In this document: positions 61,716 to 64,000 of the stretch, piece after piece | Layout: every line of letters starts with the position of its first letter | How positions within the stretch are numbered: position 1 is the stretch's first letter | Source: Adiantum capillus-veneris | Taxonomy: Eukaryota > Streptophyta > Polypodiopsida > Polypodiales > Pteridaceae | Direction of reading: 5' to 3' | Assembly (NCBI GenBank): GCA_014529385.2 | Contig: CM043947.1 | Location: forward strand, 132,731,391-132,795,390 | Length of the DNA stretch: 64,000 nt | Notes under the pieces: generated by a model | Database searches by the model: none | What the model was told of the DNA's origin: nothing | What the model saw: the letters and a program-made list of their open reading frames with translations, nothing else | Translations under genes and position numbers: made by a program

Positions 61716-62945
61716 TGTAACACTTAATGCACTAGTAACTTGTGTGTAGCGGAAATTGATAACATAGTGAGCATTCCATTAAGAATAAGTTCCTATTGAG
61801 CATAGAAAGAGTACTTAGTTTGAGAAATCAACATAGCAATTTACACCTAGCTAATTTGGCATTGACAATACTTGAAGAGAGAGAGAAAAATAACAATTGA
61901 CAACAATTGAGGACCGGATTTACATGGAGTCGCCCCCCCCTCCATAAAGGCTTTGTATTATAGCTTCTCCCATCAATGGAGATTTTTGTACAGTACAATT
62001 CTTGTGTTCCTTAACAAAACTCATTGGTGCAATGAAGATGGAAGCTTCATGCACCAAATTATGCTTAAAAAACACACCAAGTGTCCCTAGCCTCAGTCTC
62101 AAGACCTCACACACTTTTAAAAATGGTGAGAGCTAGAAGGAAATGAGGATGATTGAGAGGAAGAAGATGTATCTTACAAGAAAGAAGTATTCTCCTTACA
62201 GAATCACTCTAATAGCATAGCTTAGCTTGATAATTAGCATGGTAGAGGAGATGAGCATGCCATTAAAGCTTGGCTCTTGGTTGGATCTGTGTTCCATAGC
62301 CAAGACTTGTTGGTGTAGGCCTCTACTTCTCAATTCTTGGAGAACGAGATGGAGTTCTTCTTGCACACATGAGTTGTGTGTGTGTATAGCATTGTGTTAG
62401 ACAAAAATGCAGCCTTCTCTATCTTCTTGGTCGACCCCTCTTGCTAAGTACTCATGCTGGCCTCCCATTGGCTCCTGTAAAGCTTAGCCGATCACAAATT
62501 AGAAGAATAATTGATAGCTTTGTGACACGTGTCCGCCTTTCCCCTTTTGTCAGAGCCTTAGGTAATTAAAATAAGTTATAAAACTCTCATTGGATCTTTT
62601 TATCTTCTGGCCAATAGGAATCAGGCAAGCTTTTGGGCTGCTTCATGCTCATTTGGCCCCTTGGTAGACTGTCCAATAGTCTTCTATGGAGCTTAATTTC
62701 TATTGGTTCTTTTATCAAGCATGTTAAAATTAATTAGACTAATTTTACTCTAGCCTAATTCTCATTGGTCCACCTCTATGGCCATCCAATAGGATTTGAG
62801 GAAAGATTGGGAGCAATTGAGCTAGGAGTCTGACATGTGTCCAATATTCCCTTTTGGGAAATCTTTGGAGTGTGTGTGCGTGTGTGTGTTTCTCTCTCCT
62901 CCCCTACTCTTAGGGCTTGCCCCCTCCTTGATAGGGATGAAGGGA
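61716..62945 (-). repeat. LTR-like repeat, copy C (5' LTR of the gag-only element)
   Basis: Starts TGTAACAC in + coordinates. Immediately to its left the minus strand reads TGGTATCAGAGC (61704-61715), an exact initiator-Met primer-binding site, which proves the LTR nature and minus orientation of the family. Copy C is cut off at about 62945 relative to copy B. Confidence 0.8.
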
Positions 62946-62954
62946 AATTGTGCA

Positions 62955-63440
62955 CCCATGGTATTCTCCAAGCTCCCCACCAAGAAGAGAGAGTACCTAG
63001 GAGAGCTCCTGGTGAGACTTCCAAAAGAGGACTCTCTCTGATAGGGGAAGAAGAGGAGGACCCGTATGAAGGGCTCAAAAACTTACTACGTGATGAGGCA
63101 TCTCCCTCCCAAAGGAGAACCCAAGTTTCAATGGTAGAGCCCCAACCGAAAGAACGAGAAAGAAGTGAGTCTCTTGCCACCTTGGGAGAGATGGCTCCAC
63201 GAAGATGGCGGGCAAAATGCTATTTAACACCCCCTAAACGGAGAAGACCATCACATACTCCTCTATACCATAATTTAAAGAGGGAAGAGAGAAAACAAGA
63301 GAAGAAAAAGGCAAGAAAGAGGTCACCCTCTTCTCCATCTTCCTCATCCTCTCCCTCTTTTGAAGAAAGTGATGGTGCAGAACAAGAGGAACAAGGGAAG
63401 AAAAGGGAGAGGGACACATGTCTAACCTCACCATCCTATC
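62955..63440 (+). pseudogene. Inverted gag fragment of the same gag-only family
   Basis: The + strand encodes HQEERVPRRAPGETSKRGLS, EGLKNLLRDEASPSQRRTQV, EMAPRRWRAKCYLTPPKRRR and KREERKQEKKKARKRSPSSPSSS, matching the minus-strand gag at 61200-60660 in inverted orientation. The frame is open from 62837 to 63586, but only this part is gag. It marks a rearrangement or a second, oppositely oriented copy truncating copy C. Confidence 0.75.
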
Positions 63441-64000
63441 TTATTGCAGTATTAGCGAGAACCACGATTAACTTGTCAAACCATGGGACGAAGGTGACTC
63501 GACTAGTGCATAGAGGTTACAAGAGGTTGTCAATATCTCAGAAAACAACTAACAACTCGCATCTAACTCAAGCTACACTCAAGTGACTTAAATCACCAAA
63601 AGACAATTGCTCATCGTCGCCAAGAAAATCACATCCGTTACAACATCCAATGACATCCAAACGCAACAAAAATTCTAGGACAAGTTTATAAGACCTAAGC
63701 ACACGTGCCTATTGCCTCAAACCCCAATGTAGGTCAAGTTCCAAAATCGCGATTATTAACAACAGTGGATTTTTGACCTAGTCGTTTTCAACTCAGAATG
63801 CATCTAAATGCTTAGCAATGATGCCTCCATACCCCGCCTATGTTTAGTTTTCAATTTAAAAGTGTAAATTCCTAGTTATGATAAAATTTGGCCACGGGTT
63901 TTGGCCACGGGTTGGCGACGCCAAAAGCTATGAAATACTTTGAATGGCTTACGTCAATGCTTAGAGCTATTACCTATGGTTGTAATGCAACAAATGCATT
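63441..64000. other. No recognisable feature
   Basis: Ordinary AT-rich sequence up to the window edge. A short direct duplication (GGCCACGGGTT twice near 63890-63915) is the only pattern. Confidence 0.45.

Overview
This is a gene-poor, AT-rich piece of a plant nuclear genome, almost entirely built of transposable elements nested inside one another. The plant assignment rests on Ty3/gypsy (one a chromovirus) and Ty1/copia retrotransposons with the initiator-Met primer-binding site TGGTATCAGAGC, GT-AG introns, long (AG)n/(AC)n microsatellites and no prokaryotic gene layout. A Penelope-like reverse transcriptase relic at the left edge and the unusual cargo element described next would fit a non-flowering land plant (conifer, fern, lycophyte), but I cannot name the host.

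The most interesting object is an insertion of about 8.3 kb (10866-19201) inside the integrase gene of a chromovirus. It is flanked by TTAGG on both sides, and deleting it with one TTAGG restores a continuous integrase frame. It carries five features. (1) A four-exon, roughly 880-residue gene with a transposase-like layout on the + strand (11572-14425). (2) A histone H3 fusion gene on the + strand (14647-15486): the exact H3 tail start ARTKQTARK, then a long linker, then a complete H3 fold. (3) A near-perfect palindrome with 93-bp arms (15684-15872) exactly between the converging gene sets. (4) An apparently intact two-exon gene of 493 codons of unknown function on the - strand (17675-16110). 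(5) A second multi-exon unknown gene on the - strand (about 18983-18018). The H3 gene and both multi-exon genes flanking the set have been hit by single stop codons, mostly at positions where CGA is expected. I read this as an undescribed DNA transposon family that carries its own histone H3.

Layout. 1-2058: Penelope-like RT relic and microsatellite. 2230-3300 and 24480-24910 (-): one old copia element, split by later insertions. 3316-3750 and 23324-24470: an LTR-type repeat (copy A), itself split by the chromovirus 3751-23323, which has 3.1-3.4 kb LTRs, TSD GAAGG, a 243-bp solo LTR in its 5' LTR, and the H3 element inside it. 25330-26440 (+): LINE ORF1-like relic. 26441-31250: noncoding, with tandem duplications, a 680-bp MITE with 8-bp TSD, and a (CA)n tract of about 140 bp. 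31251-34569 (+): unidentified gene-like relic. 34821-45379 (-): old copia element (TSD ATCTA), split by a younger full-length copia 38412-43955 on the + strand (TSD GTAGC). 45385-47391: little recognisable. 47392 to about 57705 (-): Ty3/gypsy element with a 450-bp foldback element in one LTR only. 57690-63440: two LTR copies (B, C) around a gag-only internal region (-), plus an inverted gag fragment. 63441-64000: nothing recognised.

No rRNA, tRNA, CRISPR or ordinary host protein gene was recognised. Nearly all coding sequence is broken; the best intact frame is the two-exon unknown gene in the H3 element. The copia at 38412-43955 is the youngest-looking retroelement, but it carries three frameshifts and a changed protease triad. 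Family names given here come from motifs read by eye, not from database searches.
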